Source of the DNA: Forficula auricularia
Lineage: Eukaryota; Arthropoda; Insecta; Dermaptera; Forficulidae
Direction of reading: 5' to 3'
Assembly (NCBI GenBank): GCA_024734495.1
Contig: JALMQS010000136.1
Location: 248,001 to 312,000 of the forward strand
DNA length: 64,000 nt
The notes beneath the pieces are model-generated. The model was not told where the DNA came from. It saw only the letters and a list, made by a program, of their open reading frames with translations, and made no database searches. Shown here piece by piece: positions 45,189 through 60,100 of the stretch. Both the position numbers and the translations under genes were made by a program. Each line of letters starts with the position of its first letter. Within the stretch, counting starts at the first letter, position 1.

Positions 45189-48100
45189 GTAAACTTTCTT
45201 AAATTATTAATCAACCAAAAAATTAAACATACACTTGAGTTTTTAAAATCTAAGATTAATATCTTAATATTTGTTTTGTGAATTTATATTGAGTTAATTT
45301 ATATATTAAGCACATATCGTCGCCTTAGAGTAACCTGCTAACTCACAACAAAGAAATTTTATAGGGCAGAGAAAAAACTAACAAAATTTAATATTTAGTC
45401 CAGGCAAATTTCGTGAAAAAATGGCATTACAGGAATAATTCCCGGTAAAGATTTTATTGCTGGAATACCTTTATTGGTACTCCAATATTACTACCCTAAG
45501 TTTTCCCCCAAAACTGTGTAGTGATAATTTTTCTGCATGCCTCAAAATGAGAAAATTTCTCTAAAACGGCCTGTCAAATCAAAAAGATGTTTATTAAATA
45601 AATTAAAACTCTTTAAATTACTAGTAAAATAAGCTGACGTGTTCTGATGTGGCCATCCACTTGACTTTACCATACAACCTGGCCCCTCACTTATATTTAA
45701 TATTTAATAAAATTATTTATAATCATGTAGGGGGGGGGCTAGTTTTTGCATTTTTAGACTCCTGGGACCCACTGATTATGTATACAAAATTTGGTTGAGT
45801 TTGGTAAATGCCAAAGATTTTCATTTTTTGACCCCCCCCCATTTCGGGCGATTAGTTTTTGCATTTTTAGACTTCTTGGGTCCCACTGATTATGTATACA
45901 AAATTTGGTTTAGTTTGGTAAATGGCCAAGATTTTCATTTGTTGACCCTCCGCCCCCCCCCCATTTCGGGCGGTAAGTTTTTGCATTTTTAGACTTCTGG
46001 GGACCCACTGATTATGTATACAAAATTTGGTTGAGTTTGGTAAATGGCCAAGATTTTCATTTTTTGACCCCCCCCCATTTCGGGCGGTTAGTTTTTGCAT
46101 TTTTAGACTTCTTGGGTCACACTGATTATGTATACAAAATTTGGTTTAGTTTGGTAAATGGCCAAGATTTTCAATTTTTTGACCCTCGCCCCCCCCCCTA
46201 TTTCGGGCGGTTAGATTTTGCATTTTTAGGCCCGGTTGTATGTCACAAAGTAAATGCTTTTTACCATCTACCTTGGTTAGTGGTAAAAAGCATTTACTTT
46301 GCGACATACAACCGGCCCTAAGAGTTTTATCAAAAAAGTGGTCCATGTAAACGTTCAAGTAAATAAAATTTCCTAGAGAATGGGATAGGAATCAAGTTTC
46401 TAGAATGAGTGGTTTTCATTTTATGAAGGAAAAACTGCGATTTTTTGCAAAATTTTGTTCACTTGAACGTTTACTTGGACCACTTTTTTGTTAAAATCCT
46501 TAGATTTATAGATATTCTACATTTTCGGACAGGATATGATATATGATCCGAATCCTCAAACGTGTCATGGAAAATTCTGGATATCTATAAATCTAAGGAT
46601 TTTAACAAAAAAGTGGTCCAAGTAAACGTTCAAGTGAACAAAATTTCCTAGACAATGAGATAGGAATCAAGTTTCTAGGATGAGTGGTTTTCATTTTATG
46701 AAGGAAAAACTCCGATTTTTTGCAAAAAACTGCAAACTTCAACCTCATTGCGGCACGGGTTTCCATTATCCAATTAAGATGAAACTTTGTTTAAATTGTA
46801 GCAAATTTAATCTAGTTTAAAAATGTATAGAGTGTTCTTTGTCGAAAACGTTCTCCTTTATGGTCAAAATGGGGAAAAATCGAAAAAAGTACGAGTTTTA
46901 GGGATATTCAAAAGTGATCTCTGGGGCTGTTTTTTGACAGGTGCTAGTACCGGTTCTACTGAACCTAAATAGATGAAATCTTTATTATTTTACTCGTAAT
47001 TTAAATAGCATTTATTTATCTAAAAAATATATTTTTGTTTTGATAAGCCGTTTTAGAGTTATTCAAGAAAAACTGAAATAACTCCGAAATTTTCTCATTT
47101 TGAAGCGCGTAGAAAAATTTCCCCAACACAGATTTGGGGGAAAACTTAGGGTACCAATAAAGGTGTTCCAGCAATAAAATCTTTACCGGGAATTATTTTA
47201 AAATCGTAATTTTCCTGGACTAATTGTTCTTATGGAAAAAATATTTTTCACATTTTTTTCTACAACTTACGATCCTAATTTTAAGTAGCAGTTTTACTTG
47301 GACGATCCTGCATCTCTTTTTCTTTCGAACGGTATTAATATGTCATATATGATAAAAAATGGAGTTAGCAGGTTTACACTCTAAGGCGACGATATATTTA
47401 TTGTATATCTCGGATAAAACCCGAGCTTTAATCCACCTACTCTGGATAATGCTCAAAATTAATCGGTATTTTCATCATCTTCGGGATTTATCCGGATAAT
47501 CCTGACATTATCTAAGCTGCTCTTGATAATGATGTTCATAGATCAAAATTTTTATGAAATCCTCTACTAAAAACTGTACATGTCTTGCTTCTAAAATAAA
47601 ATACAACTCCAAATGTACTCTGCTAATATTAACTATTGTGAGGTTTTTGGCTGCTATATTTTTACCAATCACAGACTTATCAAAAATAGAGAACTTGGAT
47701 ATTTTTTTTTTTAATGATATTGATGTGAGAAGGAGATACACCAGAAGGTGCATCCCCTAAAGGCCTGAATGGGCTGGCCCCTCCATCGTGAAAAGAACAC
47801 AATAGAAGGAAAAGAAGCCGGGATCACGAGCTAATCTCAGAAACTTAGATACAATCCAATATCCAATTTACTAAGGTTTTAGGGGCTTCGAGCAGTGGTA
47901 AATTCTCCGCGCGATAAATTAGGTTAAATTTATCTCCCACTTAATTAAATATATTGCTCTAGATTCTAGAACAGTGGTTCTCAACCTTTTTAAAGCTACC
48001 GCATCCCTAAGGAGAAAAAATTTATCAGCGCCCCCGCTTGTGAAAATCCTGTAATTTAGGGTTTGAGGAAGGAGGGGGGGTTACTGAATTATAAAAGGCA

Positions 48101-51100
48101 ACATTTTTTTCAGTAGACTTACACACCAAATTTGTTTGATTTAACTAGATACTTTTGCCCTGCAAGGTAAATTAAAATGACTAATGCAAAAAAAACCGCC
48201 TTAAATGCTCTTTTATGTTTAAAAATTATTTATTCTTAATTAGATAATTAAAAAATAACACTAAAAGAGTAATATCAATGAAACAAATATCAGTGCGATG
48301 GTTGTGCTTGAATGCTTGATAGTTCAGAGCCAGATACTGAACGTTCGTTTTAATATTTTTAGAGAGATGAAAGCGTAAGTCCCCTCTTTCCATGGTTTGG
48401 AGTCGTCTTCTCTTTTTTCTAATTAGATTAGTCACAGTACTGAATTCTCGCTCGACAAGGTAGGAGGAAGGGAAGGCAATTAAAACTTTATTGACTATAG
48501 TCCACAGTCGTGGGTATAGGCGACTGATATTTTGAAGTTAAAATTATTTGAGACCTTCACCATTCTGGAAGCTGGCTTTCAAAGTTTCATTAATTGAAAG
48601 TTGACCAATTCCTACTGAATATTCATAAAAGGGTTCATGATCATCATCTTTGAGGGACTTCCAGGGACAAAATATCCTCAAAATTTTTTGGTGATTTTTT
48701 AAATTAAGTTTGAATGCCAAAACATACTATTCTACGCCCCCCTACAATCCAAAACAAGAGCACAGCCCCTCAGCATTCTCTCACTGCCCCTCGTGGGACG
48801 ACATCGTCCCCGTTGAGAACCACTGCTCTAGAAAGCTTGGATCATGCCTCAAACGATCAAAGTCTGCCCGAACTATCAATTTTTGAAGCTGCAAGTCTTA
48901 CAAGTGGTCCAGAACTGTTCGAGTCACTAACATTTTCAAAGACCCCAAAGCTCAGGAATGCCCCCTATGGCACAAAGATCCTATTTGGTTCAAAAACCAA
49001 GAACAAAATTGAATTGATATATATATATATATATGTTGTAGTAAAAACCTGTTTTTAGTAAGAACGGGTTCTTACTAGTTAAAACGCGTTTCACTGGGTA
49101 CCTTTGTGGCAACTAGAATTTACTGATGTTGGTTGAGTTTGGTCCAAAGGTCTAGAATCTTCATTTTTGTCCTTCCTCCTCATTTTTAAACGAAAATCTC
49201 AAAAATTACATTCTCATTAGAAGCAAAGTTTTAGAGGATGTAATTTTTGACATTTTCGTTTAAAAAATGTTGAAAATAAACACCCAAAATGAAGATTCTA
49301 GACCTTTGGACCAAACTCAACTAACATCAGCAAACGGGTTTTTGCTGCAACATATACCGGGTGAGTTTTTTTATCTTGAGACAGTCTAGTGAGTTTTTTT
49401 ATCTTGAGACAGTCTAATAACCCTGGATTATATGAAAAAAAGTTTAAAATAAAAGTTTATTTATATCAGGGGGGAAACTAAACTACTCTATTGTTTGTTA
49501 ACCTAGAACAAGCTTACAAGGCCATTTTGAGGTCAAGTTCTCTTTTTTAAATGGAAACCTTTATGTTTCTGTACATATTCTGAATCTACAAAAGAAAAAC
49601 TGAACAACTTTTATTAGAACTATTTTTTTACAAGACATCAAATAAACAAAATACATGAATCAATTAAATCTCAAAAAAAAATTCTTAATAACTATTTTTA
49701 ATAATTATTCAACTTAATTATCAAATAATAATGATTAAATAATTAAATAATTAAAAATAGTTCTAATAAAAGTTGTTCAGTTTTTTTTTTGTAGATTCAG
49801 AATATGAACAAAAACATATAGGTTTCCATTTAAAAAACAAAACTTGACCTCAAAATACCCTTGAAAGCTTGTTCTAGGTTAACAAACAATAGAGTAGTTT
49901 AATTTCCCCCTTGATATAAATAAACTTTTATTTGAAACTTTTTTCATATAATGCACTGTTTTTGACTTATAAGAATGTCTCAAGATAAAAAATCTCACCC
50001 GGTATTTCATAATATATCTATCTATCATCTATCTATCATCATCATATATATATATATATATATATATCATCATCATATATATATATATATATAATATTCA
50101 CAAAGAATTTAAGTTGGTTCAAAAAAATCTTATTAAAATTTTTCTTTATTTTTTTCAGAAACCTAATTTTATCGTGGCTATAAAATCTATAACTAAAAAG
50201 AATTTAAACAAATCACAAAATTTACTTGAAAAAGAAATAAAAATTTTAAAGGTAAATCATATTATTTTATTTATTTATTTAACTTATTTTTTCTGCCTTT
50301 CGCTACTCAGGGGTAAATGATATTACATTAATTGGAATGCATATTTTAAAATTATTATTTATTTATTTCTATGGCCCCGGTTTGTATACCATTTGGCCAG
50401 TCTAAGTTAGGTACATTTTTTTTATTTATATTTTAAATTTATTAAAATTTAATTTTTGCTATTTCTATTTCATTTAAAAATCTCATTGTTTTTTTCCAAA
50501 CATTTGTTATGTCAAAAATTTTAAAGTTAGCTGGAGATATCACAGCAAGATTAAAATCGTACAGCTTTAGTCTATTCAAAGTTTCTGGGCTACGTGGGAG
50601 AGATAGGATAAAAAGCAACGCTTCTTTCACCGCTAACATCTTTTACTTTCTATTTTTTTTTTTTTTTTTTTATTGCTAACACCCTCTTGGGTTTAAATGC
50701 ATGGCATAGAAACATTAAACAGACTATAGAAGTACTTTTTACTTCAATTACCTCTTAAGTAAAGCGGTTCGGGTTTTAAGTGAAACATATTATCAATTGA
50801 ATACTAATATATAATTTTTTTATATATTAGTATTTTTTTACTTCAAATGATTTTTAATTTTTCAAATTAGTTCTTATATTTCTTTGATAAGAAGGGAATA
50901 AACCGAATTTTTTCTTAATTTTAAGTTGTTTTTTAATTTTTATATATTTATTATTCATTTGTTAAGGAGGTTCTTTCACGACAATCCACACAAAAAGTTT
51001 TAGCCTTGTAACCACGCTATAAATATGAACGGAACTAAAATTTTAGGTTATGTTTTTTTAACGTGACTGTCTACTCACACTACGAAATCTCTATATGGAT

Positions 51101-54100
51101 ACACACATACTTGCCGGATCGTTTCCAAGCCATTGTGCTTATATCCCCTCCACTAAAAATAATTGCCCAAATATGTTTGTTTTTTTGTTTTTTATCAAAA
51201 CTAAGAGGTAAATAATTTCAATTTTTTTTTTAAGTTACTCCGAATATATTATTCTAACAAATTTTAGTTTTTCATCAAGATGGTGAAAGTCCTTCAATGA
51301 AAAATAAACTGCAACGGATCGTTGCTAAACTTTATCCAAATTCATTTGAAATATTAATATGTTTGTTCCTTTATTATTAATCAGATATCACTTGCAATTT
51401 GTAGTTCATATTGACATTAATTCAAAAATAATTCTCATTTAATAGTCGAGGAATAACCATTCTACATTGGATTTTTGACATTTCGGTTATTATTGTAACC
51501 ATTGCTGAAGACATAGAGGAATCGACTTAAAATCAAAAATAGCCATCGATTCTCAAGCTTGAGTTGTTTGCCATAAAAGAATTTAGTCTTTTTGATTTTA
51601 AGTCGATTCTTCCACATTTTCAGTAGAGGTTTCCATTAATAGTCCAAACATCAAAAATGGAATGCAATAAGTTTATTCCCTAGTATTAGATAAGAATCGA
51701 TCGTTATTTTTGATTTTAAGTCGATTTCTCTATGTCTTCAGGAATGGTTACCAATAATAACCGAAACGTCAAAAATCCAATATAGAATGGATATTTCTCA
51801 AGTATTAGATGAAAATCAATCGCTATTTTTGATTTTAAGTCGATTCCTCCATGTCTTCAGCAATGATTACTAATAAAAACCGAAACGTCAAAAATCCAAT
51901 ATAGAATGATTATTCCTAAGTACTAGATGAGAATCAATCGCTATTTTTGGTTTAAAGTCGATTTCTCTATGTCTTCAGCAATGGTTACTAATAAAAACCG
52001 AAACGTCAAAAATCCAATATAGAATGATTATTCCTCAAGTACTAGATGAGAATCAATCGCTATTTTTGGTTTAAAGTCGATTTCTCTATGTCTTCAGCAA
52101 TGGTTACTAATAAAAACCGAAACGTCAAAAATCCAATATAGAATGATTATTCCTCAAGTACTAGATGAGAATCAATCGCTATTTTTGGTTTAAAATCGAT
52201 TTCTCTATGTCTTCAGCAATGGTTACTAATAAAAACCGAAACGTCAAAAATCCAATATAGAATGATTATTCCTAAAGTACCAGATGAGAATCAATCGCTA
52301 TTTTTGGTTTAAAGTCGATTTCTCTATGTCTTCAGCAATGGTTACTAATAAAAACCGAAACGTCAAAAATCCAATATAGAATGATTATTCCTCAAGTACT
52401 AGATGAGAATCAATCGCTATTTTTGGTTTAAAATCGATTTCTCTATGTCTCAGCAAAGGTAACGGATAAGAAAACAACTCAGTTGCTATGGTTACTTATA
52501 AAAATTCCTCCCAAATTTTTAGCATTTCACAGAGAGAAGCCTATCCATTCTTACTTAAGCAAGGCTAAATGAGCTATATTAAAACTTTCAAATGAATAAA
52601 TTTTAAAAAATTAAAAAAAGTACTCTCTTACTCTAGAGTAAAGTACTTTAAAATATAATTTTACTAAAAACTTTATTTAACCTTTTTTGTGGTCCCCAAG
52701 GTACTTAATTAGGATATTAAATTTCATCAAAATTGGTTAAGTCATTTTCAAGATATTTAGGAAAAACTAAAAAAGTACTGAAATAAAGTACTAATGTTTG
52801 TGGGCCGATATATACCAAAAACTAATCAGCGCTTCATTTTGTTAAACTAATGGTAGGTTTTCAATTTCATTTCAATCGGTGCAACGGTGTGGAAAAAATC
52901 GTGGGCCAAAAAAACGATAACATACATCCATCCATACATACATACATACATCCGCACGCACTAAATGAAAAAATCGCACTTTTTGGCCTCTCGACGAGAC
53001 CCCATGTAATTTTTGGCAAAACCGTCACGTGCTAAAATTCAACCTAATTGAATACTACAATTTCTGACTTTAATTGAGTCCATGGGTTCCGTAGTCTTTA
53101 CCTGAGGACCCTTTGAAGCCACGCTTGCCCCGAGAGCGATTACAATACTTTACCCATGCTTTGCATTGGATAAAGTAAAAATAAAATAATGATCATATCC
53201 CCACCCTTTCCCGATCTACCCAATGTAAAAAATATCATTTTTAACCGACTTCAAAAAAAGGAGGAGGTTCTCTATTCGACTGAACGACGAAATATTAACA
53301 TGAAATTACTTTTTTAAGTCGGTGCCAAACATATACCTTTTATGAATCGCACACGACGGATCTTACTTAGTACGTTTGGCGGGTACGCTCGCTTATAGGT
53401 ATAGTTTGTTTGGCACCGACTTCAAAAAGTAATTTCATGTTAATATTTCGTCGTTTAGTTGTAACTAAATGGGATAATAATTATTTTATACCTTTTAGTG
53501 TATTTTATTTGTTGCATTTAATTTTTTTGAAGTCGGTTTTATTTTTTTCTTAAAATTTTTTTAATTGCAATTATTTCATGTTTGGTGTGGTAAATCGTCT
53601 TCAAATTTTAACATTCTGTGTATTATCCTTTTAATGACTTATATTCCAGGTTTCAAAGACTTCTTGAATCTTTGCATTTGTAAAAGAACTATCTTAAGTT
53701 GAACCCACTCTAAACTAAAAAATCATGTAAAAATGGCCAATTTTGGTCTCCCACACATCATTATTTTAAAATGAAATAAATTTAAAAGCCTAATTCAACT
53801 TAAGGTAGTTCTTTCACAAATGCAAAAATTCAAGAAGTCTTCGAAACTTGGAATATAAGTCATTAAAAGCATAATACACATACTGTTAAAATTTGAAGAC
53901 GATTTGCCACACCAAACATGAAATAATTCCAATTAAAAATGAAATTTTTTTACATATAGTAGATTGGGAACGTGTGGGAAAATTATCATTATTTTATTTT
54001 TTTTCATTGAAGGACTTTCACCATCTTGATGAAAAACTAATATTTGTTAGAATAATAATAATTGGGCGATTATTTTTAGTTGAGGGGATGTAAGATCAAT

Positions 54101-57100
54101 GGCTTGGAAACGATCCATTCATGCACAAGATATAGTAGTACAGTCACGTTAAAAAACATAACCTAAAATTTTAGCACCTTTCATATGTATAGAGTGGTTA
54201 CGAGGCTAGAACTTTTTGTGTGCATTGTTGCGAATGAACTAACTTAAGGGAGTTGACACCCTAAACCATAAATGAAAAAAGAGATCTTTTTGAAACTTTG
54301 TAAATAGATAAATATTTATGAAAACAAAATTCTTGCAAAATTTCATGAAATTTAGGAAGCTCGTTCCGAAGATATCAATTTATAAATTAATACATACTTA
54401 TCATTAGGGGAGATTAATTTATTATCTAGTAATAGTTATTGAATTATATTTAAAAAAAAAGACAGAAAATCCTTTGAAATTCTAGGTGATCTTTCTTTAA
54501 GTATTGATCAAACTGCTTAAGAAATTCGGAAGCTTGATTTCCCTATAAAAATTTTAAAAGACACGAAAAAAATTTCACTTCGAAAACATCTCAATTGAAA
54601 CGTGGTAACATCGGATACTGATAAATTATGAAATAATCATTTAAATTATGTTTAACTACGCTTACTTTTTCACTTATTCTCATATCATTTCAATAGATTA
54701 GGAATAAAATCAGTTTAGAATTTAAAAAATGTTCTTAACTAAATTTTTCCAGATTTTTATCATAATTTTGATTTTATTAAAAATTTCATGACAAAACAAA
54801 AAAGTGTTTGCAACATAATTTTACAAGAAATCAAGTTTAATATATACTGAGACGAGCTATATCTGTATGCTCTTGAAATATATTTGTTTTATTTATGTGA
54901 ATCCTACCAACTACTTTTAATTAACTCTTATTTAAAATTAAGAGTTGAAATTTTTCAACACAAAATTATAATAATTATTTATTGAACACGAATAAATATT
55001 ACAATAAAACTAAACTACAGGGTGGGCCATAAGGTTCTACTACATTTTGAAGAGGTATACAAAAGTGAATATATTTTTGAAAGGAACATAAAATAATTTT
55101 TTTTAAATGTGTTTTGAACATTACATCAGACAAAAAAAAAGGGGGGGTCTCAGAAATGAAAATTCTAGCCCTTTCGACCAAACTATGTATACAAAATTTA
55201 GTTAGTTTTTGCATTTCTAGCCTTTTGGGCAGAAAATGTATACAAAATTTGGCTGAGTTTGGTCTAAAGGGCTAGAATTTTCATTTTTGACCCCCTCTTT
55301 TTGTCAAAAAAAAAATATTTTATGTTCTTTTCAAAAATATATTCAGTTTTTTTCTAGTTAATATAATAATAAAATGTTTCACCTAGAACTCCTTAAAAGT
55401 TTTCTAGTTAAATTTGTTTATTTTTTATACCCCTTCAAAATGTGGGAGATCTTCTGCCCCACCATGTATTTATTCGTGTTCAATAAATAATTATAATTAA
55501 TTATGTGTGAATTTAATAACATTTCAACTCTTAATAAAATTAATCACAAATATAAAAGTTTCAACAGCTTCATTTCTTATTTAAAATATTTTACCTAGAA
55601 CTTTAAAAATTGTGATTATTATTATTTTTTTTAATGAGCATATAACTTAGAATTTTCTCTCGCGTCGTAAAAAGAAAGGGAAGAAATTTCAGAGCTTGAG
55701 TAGAACTCATGTGGGTTTTAAAAGTTTCAAGTTTGTATGTCCTCAAAAGATGAAAGGGTGTTCCAGTCTATATTGTTTTGGGGAACTTTTTGTTATTATT
55801 TTAAAAGTTGTTCTAATTCGTAAAAATATTCCAATTGATCAACTTCTCTACCATCACTTCAAATTATTATATGAGCCGTTTATTTTGAAAGTAGCCTAAC
55901 TCCATTTTCCAAAAAAATCAAGTTAGATACCTTAATAGTTACATTTTTACATGATCTTTTCATTTTGAAACAACATGTTGCTAATACATTTAAAATCATT
56001 AAGATTTTGTAACATGAAAAAATTTGCTGGTTAATGAAGTGATGAAAAATTTATTTTGAAAGTGGCCTAACTCCATTTGTATCAACAAAATTATTAGAAG
56101 ACGCAATTTTTAAAAGGGTAAAGAATTCTGATGGAGAATCAATAAACTGGTTAGAAATATGTTGGATCCGTTTTGTTAGAAATAAACCGTATAAAATTTT
56201 CTATAAGACATCAATGAATGAGAATGAAAATTTTAAAGTCCTGGATTTATTACCACGTCGGGGTAGATAAGAAAGTTCGAAAATATCGTATTGACACCAC
56301 TGTATAAAAATATCAGACAAATTACAACAACAAAATTCAAGGACACATAATTGGCCTATTACGATATATACCACCGGAACATCATGATATCTTCAAATCC
56401 CTTTCACACACACAAAATGTAGATGAATAGTAAATTGTTTTGTAATAAATAAATTTATGTTTTATACGTTATATAGTTAAAAAATGTTTTGAATCGCATA
56501 AATTAAGTTTCCAAAATGTTTTAAAGATATGTAAAATAAATTAAGTATTGTTTATTTTTAATTTGAAGCATCTTAAATTATGTTGAATGGAATTGGGCAC
56601 CTTCAAATTTTATAATGAATCTGGATGTTAATTTTGAAAGTGGCTTAACTCCATTCTTGATAAGAAAACGCATATTATTCACTTAACAATTGCCACTATT
56701 TTAATAGAAACTATAAATTTAACACCCTTAGATACATTTAAGCAGTATGACTCATTAGTATCCTATATGTATATTTTTAAATTCATTGAAACGCAAACCC
56801 TTAAATATCTCGATTTGAAGATAATTGGAGTTAGGCCACTTTCAAAATAAAGGGCTCATATTCTTTATTTTATAACTTTTATTCTAAACTCATTATATTT
56901 TTCTTCATAATTTTATTATTAATTATTTGAAATCAGGAACTTACGGAACTGCATCATGAAAATGTAGTCGCCCTTTATGATTGTAAAGAAACGGCCCTTA
57001 ATGTATATTTGGTTATGGAGGTAAGAACAAATATATTCCAATTTAGAAAGAGAATTAAAATAATATTAATACGATTTTTTTTTTTTTACTTTTTTTTAAA

Positions 57101-60100
57101 AGTACTGTAATGGAGGAGACTTGGCCGATTATTTATCAAGTAAGTATTCATTTTTTTTTTAATCTTTATTAAATTTTTATTAACTCTGAATAATATATTT
57201 TTTATTTTATTTTAGTTAAAGGAACTTTAAGTGAGGATACAATAAGATTATTTTTATATCAAATGGGTACGTTTTTTGTTTATTAAATTTTTTTCAACTT
57301 TCAAAATGTCTATTATTTAAAGAAATACAGATTTTTGTAAAAGTTGTTTCGGGTTCATTTATAAACAAGAAAGAATTGTTAAGATCAAATTCGGGACAGT
57401 CTGGCTTTATTAACCCTTAGAACTTAAACGAGACAATAAAAGAATGTGTCTTCTGATGAAAAAATAAATTTTTTATCTTCATATATATAAAAAGAAAAGG
57501 TGATATTTCATCATTCATTCATTTATCAACGCACAGCCTAAACCGCTTGACCTAGAAAGATGAAATTTGGAGTGTATAGTATATTCTTTCAACGATTTAT
57601 GGGTGTGCTAAGAAGGGATTTTTTGAAATTCGAACCCTAAAGGGGGGAAAGGGCCCCAAAATGTGTTTTCTGAGTTTTTCAAGATCTTTTAAACCAGAAA
57701 AGATATCGATATGGTTTAATTTAGAAAGGTGAAGCATTGAAATACAAAAAGACATATTTGTCCCCGAAAGGGAGATATAGTCATTTTGGGGTAAATTTTT
57801 GAAATTTTTAAATTCCTCTATCTCCTCGAGTTTTTAAGTTTTAACATTCAAATATGGTACATAGGTTTATTAATGCTAAATCTCGAGAAGGTTTTTGATT
57901 TTTTTGAAATTTGACCCCTGAACTGAAAAATGGGGGAATTTTGATTTTATGGTCTAAAACACAATAGGCTTCGCATCTTTCTTGCCCTTGGACCAAACTC
58001 AACCCAATACATAATCTGTGGGCCACTGGAAGGCTAGAAATCCAAAAACTAACCACACAAAATAGGAGGGGGGGGGGGGTCAAAAAATGAAAATTTTTGC
58101 CCTTGGAGCAAACTCGACCAAATTTCGTATACATGATCTGAAGGCCACTAGAAGGCTAGAAATGCAAAAACTAACTAAGGCGGGTTTCTCAGCTAGTTCA
58201 TTCATAAAGAGATTATAATTTCGAGGGCTTTGCCTTTCTTCTTACATCAATTCCTGTGAATCATTTTTAAAGCCCTAGAAACTATAGTCTCTATTAATAA
58301 ATACAAATTTATTTTGCATCAGAATACTCTTTTATTGTCTCTTTTAATTTATAAAAATTCTGCTTCTCTGCAAAAAGAAACTTTCAATTTAACCCTTAGA
58401 ACCTTGATGTTGAGCTGGACTAGACATTAATATCTTCAACATAACTCCTAAAAGAGTGCATAGCGTTGAATAAAATTCAGGCTTAATTAACCCCTTATTA
58501 CTTAAAGGAGACAATAAAAGAGTGTCTTCTGCTGGAAAAATAAATTTTTATTTATTCATAAAGAGATTATAATTTCGAGGGCTTTGCCTTTTTTCTTACA
58601 CCAATTCCTGTGAATCATTTTTAAAGCCCTCGAAACTATATTCTCTTTATTAATAAATACACATTTATTTTCCATCAGAATACTCTTTTATTGTCTCCTT
58701 TAATTTATAAAAATTTTGCTACTCTGCAAAAAGAAACTTTCAATTTAACCCTTGGAACCTTTAAGTTGAGCTGGACATATCTTAAACATAACTCCTAAAA
58801 GAGTGCAAAGCGTTGAATAAAATCATGGTAAGTAGATTGAATATAGTTTTATTAAATAAACCGAAATATGTTGAACTCGGAGGAACTTTTCAAAAAATTT
58901 GTATTCAGCATTCTCCTGCTTACAAATTGTTTTCTTAATGTCCAATTGTTTTTTTTTAGCTGGTGCAATGAAAGCCCTTTATGCAAAGGGCATAGTTCAT
59001 AGGGATCTAAAACCGCAGAATATTCTCTTAAGTTATTCCAATGATAAAACTAAAGATACAGTTAGACCTCAGGATATTAAACTTAAAATAGGTAAATTGA
59101 ATATTTAAAATCTTTAGAATTATCTAAATTTTAATTAAACTTTAAAATTGCTTTGAATAGATTGAAGAAACTATATTTGTCATTAAAATCACTTATTAAA
59201 ATGAATTAATTTAAATAAATTAACCGTCCATTTCCCATTAATCTGAATTTTTTGAATCAAAAGAACCAATTTTATTCTTTTAAATAACAGATTAAACGTG
59301 AAAATAAACAAATCACTTATTAAAATGAATTAATTTAAATAAATTAACAGTCCATTTTCCATTAATCTGAATTTTGCATCAAAAGAACCAAAAATAAAAG
59401 TAAATAAATATTATATTAAATATTCAATTTACTATGAGTTAAGATTTCTAGGTCACTTGTTTCACATTAAAATTAAAAACATAAAAGTGGTAAATTTTTT
59501 TTAATTTTAAATTGAAACAAGTGACCTAGAAATCTTAACTCGTAGTAAATGAATATTTCATATAATATTTATTTACTTTTATCTTTATTAAAGATGTTTC
59601 ACCTTGCACCAACACCACAATCTCTATTAATTATCAAAAGAACCATTTTATAATTTTAAATAACAGATTAAACGTGAAAATAAACAATAATCTCACAAAA
59701 GCAATGACAAGATCAGGAACAATTTTCGATGTTGTATTTTCTTTTAACATTTTTATTTAAATTATTAATACAAGCCTTTTTGTAGCCGGTGAGGTCTTCT
59801 CTGTTTAATCAAATTTTTTTATCAAAATCGTTCAAGTCAGTTTTGAGAAATTTCGAAATTACTACAAAAGACTTTTGATAAAGTAATCTAAGAAAAAAAA
59901 AATTATAAATCAGACACACAAGATCACTTTCTTATTAATTTGACCAAATCTCTAAATTCAAAATTTTATAATATTGTTTGTTCAAGCCTTTATTACACAA
60001 ACAGATATTTTCTAAATACCAATTTATGAACTAATGTTTCTTGAAAAAAAAGTCAATCTCATTGTTCATTAAGGACGTTCCCTAATATAGCTCAGATGCA

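Larger units (their letters stand above)
45314..47395. mobile_element. 2.1-kb TIR element in Atg1 intron 1
   Basis: Ends are ATATCGTCGCCTTAGAGT and its exact inverse, followed by further inverted similarity (CTGCTAACTC, TTTACCGGGAATTAT-like, CCAATAAAGGTNTTCCAGCA-like). The interior holds the 118-bp tandem repeats, a hairpin MITE and a perfect inverted repeat (separate entries). No transposase is seen. Confidence 0.75.
50960..54250. mobile_element. 3.3-kb TIR element in Atg1 intron 2
   Basis: The outer arms (about 50963-51303 and 53990-54245) are imperfect inverses sharing CACACAAAAAGTT, AACCTAAAATTTTAG, ACTTTCACCATCTTGATGAA and GATCGTTTCCAAGCCA-like sequence. Ends resemble TTAAGGTAGTT-TTCGCAACAAT, like 62174-62941. 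The interior carries a 119-bp minisatellite and two further fold-backs. 50252-50959, before it, holds nothing recognisable beyond AT-rich DNA. Confidence 0.7.

Noticed and set aside
51435..52470. CRISPR-like array
   Set aside because: The whole 119-bp period is repeated without unique spacers, so it is a minisatellite.
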